A stretch of 51,408 nt of DNA from Solirubrobacterales bacterium (lineage in GTDB: Bacteria > Actinomycetota > Thermoleophilia > Solirubrobacterales > 70-9). The stretch spans positions 1 to 51,408 of the forward strand of contig JAUQWL010000019.1 in assembly GCA_030835185.1 (NCBI GenBank). Reading direction: 5' to 3'. Position numbers and translations under genes: made by a program. The stretch's first letter is position 1, and the number at the start of each line of letters is the position of its first letter. The notes beneath the pieces are model-generated. The model ran no database searches. It saw only the letters and a program-made list of their open reading frames with translations, and was not told where the DNA came from. This document shows positions 51,224-51,408 of the stretch, in pieces.

Positions 51224-51408
51224 GTGGCTCCGAAGCGAAACAACCGGATCGGCATCAGGGATGTGGCCGCCGCCGCAGGGGTTTCCACGACCACCGTTTC
51301 GAACGCCCTGAGCGGAAAAGGGCGCCTTTCAGCCGCGACGCGGGAGAGCATCGCGCTGGTGGCCGACGAACTCGGATACCGCCCGAATGCCAACGCGAGA
51401 AACCTCGT
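51224..51408 (+). CDS. LacI-family regulator, N-terminal part (3' end outside window)
   Basis: From GTG 51224 about 61 residues are visible before the window ends. They show the LacI headpiece: IGIRDVAAAAGVSTTTVSNAL with the hinge GYRPNANARNL. The sensor domain lies outside the window. It is divergent from the ureohydrolase operon, and two operator copies lie between them, so it is the likely local repressor. The inducer is not known. Confidence 0.88.
   Translation, partial: MAPKRNNRIGIRDVAAAAGVSTTTVSNALSGKGRLSAATRESIALVADELGYRPNANARNL

Overview
The window is bacterial chromosomal DNA of high GC content (about two thirds by eye). It is densely packed, with no gene-free stretch above about 300 bp. 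The gene content points to an Actinomycetota member: a wax ester synthase/DGAT-type acyltransferase, an F420-type luciferase-like oxidoreductase, a MarP-like CvpA-protease fusion, a MecA_N-type penicillin-binding protein, LysA/Hom/ThrC in one operon, frequent GTG/TTG starts and ATGA-type overlaps. The secreted-protein style, for example the basic beta-rich tail on the sulfatase, suggests a Thermoleophilia/Solirubrobacterales lineage, but that is inference. No rRNA, tRNA, CRISPR array, insertion sequence or prophage was seen.

Region by region. 1-4.9 kb: end of a WS/DGAT gene, an anaerobic sulfatase-maturase (radical SAM) behind a SufT-like Fe-S assembly gene, then a coupled FxsA/unknown/HAD trio. 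4.8-13.7 kb: a DNA-repair block with AddB- and AddA-like helicase-nuclease genes facing XseB/XseA (exonuclease VII). 13.8-19.9 kb: an HxlR regulator, a MarP-like serine protease divergent from a penicillin-binding protein, and a Tat-exported Cys-type sulfatase divergent from a TetR regulator with a perfect palindrome between them. 19.9-22.6 kb: small membrane and lipoprotein genes, an SRPBCC protein and an orphan ParA. 22.6-32.1 kb: threonine/lysine synthesis (thrB; lysA-hom-thrC), interleaved with a CPA1 antiporter, an ABC-2 exporter and a VapBC-like toxin-antitoxin pair, then a membrane-anchored CWB2-like protein. 32.1-41.4 kb: metabolic enzymes (MBL-fold hydrolase, MDR reductase, orphan spermidine/putrescine-type binding protein, alpha/beta hydrolase, LLM oxidoreductase, thiolase divergent from a 3-hydroxyacyl-CoA dehydrogenase, PhhB, rhomboid protease). 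41.5-44.9 kb: a DUF4383-like protein, an ECF sigma factor with a small membrane partner, and a single polypeptide fusing PlsC-type acyltransferase to GpsA-type glycerol-3-phosphate dehydrogenase. 45.0-51.4 kb: an Asp-nucleophile alpha/beta hydrolase, then a tightly packed operon (ureohydrolase, nitrilase, APC permease, metallophosphoesterase, nucleotidyltransferase) divergent from a LacI regulator whose gene runs off the window.

Most notable: (1) the PlsC-GpsA fusion, which could couple glycerol-3-phosphate synthesis to lysophosphatidate acylation; (2) the LacI-controlled ureohydrolase/nitrilase/permease operon with two identical 15-bp operator copies, plausibly for guanidino-compound use and extended by an unexplained phosphoesterase and nucleotidyltransferase; (3) the sulfatase, maturase and SufT set, consistent with cytoplasmic formylglycine formation before Tat export; (4) an 18-bp FadR-type (TetR family) operator between the thiolase and hydroxyacyl-CoA dehydrogenase genes; (5) GC-rich tandem repeats that abut the stop codons of two different genes.
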